Assembly: GCA_902496945.1 (NCBI GenBank)
Contig: CABVDE010000045.1
Coordinates: 1-15,707 of the forward strand
DNA: 15,707 nucleotides
DNA from: an uncultured Collinsella sp.
GTDB lineage: Bacteria; Actinomycetota; Coriobacteriia; Coriobacteriales; Coriobacteriaceae
Direction of reading: 5' to 3'
In this document: one piece after another, positions 15,577-15,707 of the stretch
Numbering within the stretch: the stretch's first letter is position 1
Layout of the letters: the number at the start of each line of letters is the position of its first letter
Notes under the pieces: model-generated
Seen by the model: the letters and a program-made list of their open reading frames with translations, nothing else
The model's database searches: none
Told to the model about the DNA's origin: nothing
Program-made: the position numbers and the translations under genes

Positions 15577-15607
15577 GTTGGCACCCGTTGCCGCGGGTCT
15601 TGCCAAC
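15577..15607. other. Structured hairpin in gene-free right end
   Basis: GTTGGCA (15577-15583) pairs with TGCCAAC (15601-15607), and inside it CCCG (15584-15587) pairs with CGGG (15594-15597) around TTGCCG, leaving a 3-base bulge. No T-tract follows, so it is not an obvious terminator. It is the only distinct structure I see in 15426-15707, where no gene can be supported. Confidence 0.3.
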
Positions 15608-15707
15608 TCCAGTACGTTTTCATCGTGAGAAGTGGCCGTCTTCGCTTACGCGGGGGGTGTTCCTATAGTTTTGTCAACTGGTAAATGCTCTCCGTGCGAC
15701 CGGATCG

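Noticed and set aside
15672..15677. Perfect TTGACA on the minus strand near the right edge
   Set aside because: No -10 element at 15-19 nt; TATAGG is too close. Treated as chance.

Overview
The window is GC-rich and reads as an actinobacterial gut anaerobe. The compact minus-strand operon, strong AGGAGG ribosome sites and protein composition suggest class Coriobacteriia, most likely a Collinsella. This placement is inferred from sequence character and knowledge of which gut taxa carry cutC; no 16S or marker gene is present.

Positions 1 to about 12035 hold a bacterial microcompartment (BMC) operon for anaerobic choline degradation, transcribed right to left and running off the left edge. In transcription order it encodes a DMT-type membrane transporter, a small winged-helix-like protein, two BMC-H shell proteins, an aldehyde-dehydrogenase-family protein with a degenerate active site, choline trimethylamine-lyase CutC, its radical-SAM activase CutD, an EutS/CutR-type shell protein, an EutP-type GTPase, an EutT-like helical protein, EutJ, a small BMC-like protein, the EutN vertex protein, phosphotransacylase PduL, and a tandem pair of nearly identical BMC-H proteins. 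The last of these carries a 125-residue Ala/Lys/Pro-rich extension. CutC splits choline into trimethylamine and acetaldehyde, the shell confines the acetaldehyde, an acylating dehydrogenase makes acetyl-CoA, and PduL makes acetyl phosphate. The layout resembles the GRM1 (type I cut) organisation. No alcohol dehydrogenase and no aldehyde dehydrogenase with an intact active site is visible, so these presumably lie left of the window or elsewhere.

Positions 11788-12386 are intergenic: a candidate operon promoter, a cluster of four related 8-bp half-sites, and a strong bidirectional terminator. Positions 12387-15425 hold unrelated minus-strand genes: a DUF2130 coiled-coil/nuclease-like protein, a small calcineurin-like phosphoesterase, a previously unlisted 59-residue acidic/basic small protein, and a HIRAN-domain protein. 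Positions 15426-15707 contain no gene that I can support.

The most unusual points are the BMC-H gene with an in-frame extension that keeps a strong internal ribosome site (predicting two shell isoforms), the apparent aldehyde dehydrogenase pseudoenzyme next to CutC, and an EutT/EutQ-like N-terminal module shared by two otherwise unrelated microcompartment proteins. Comparisons with E. coli, Salmonella and Desulfovibrio proteins are from memory, not from a search.
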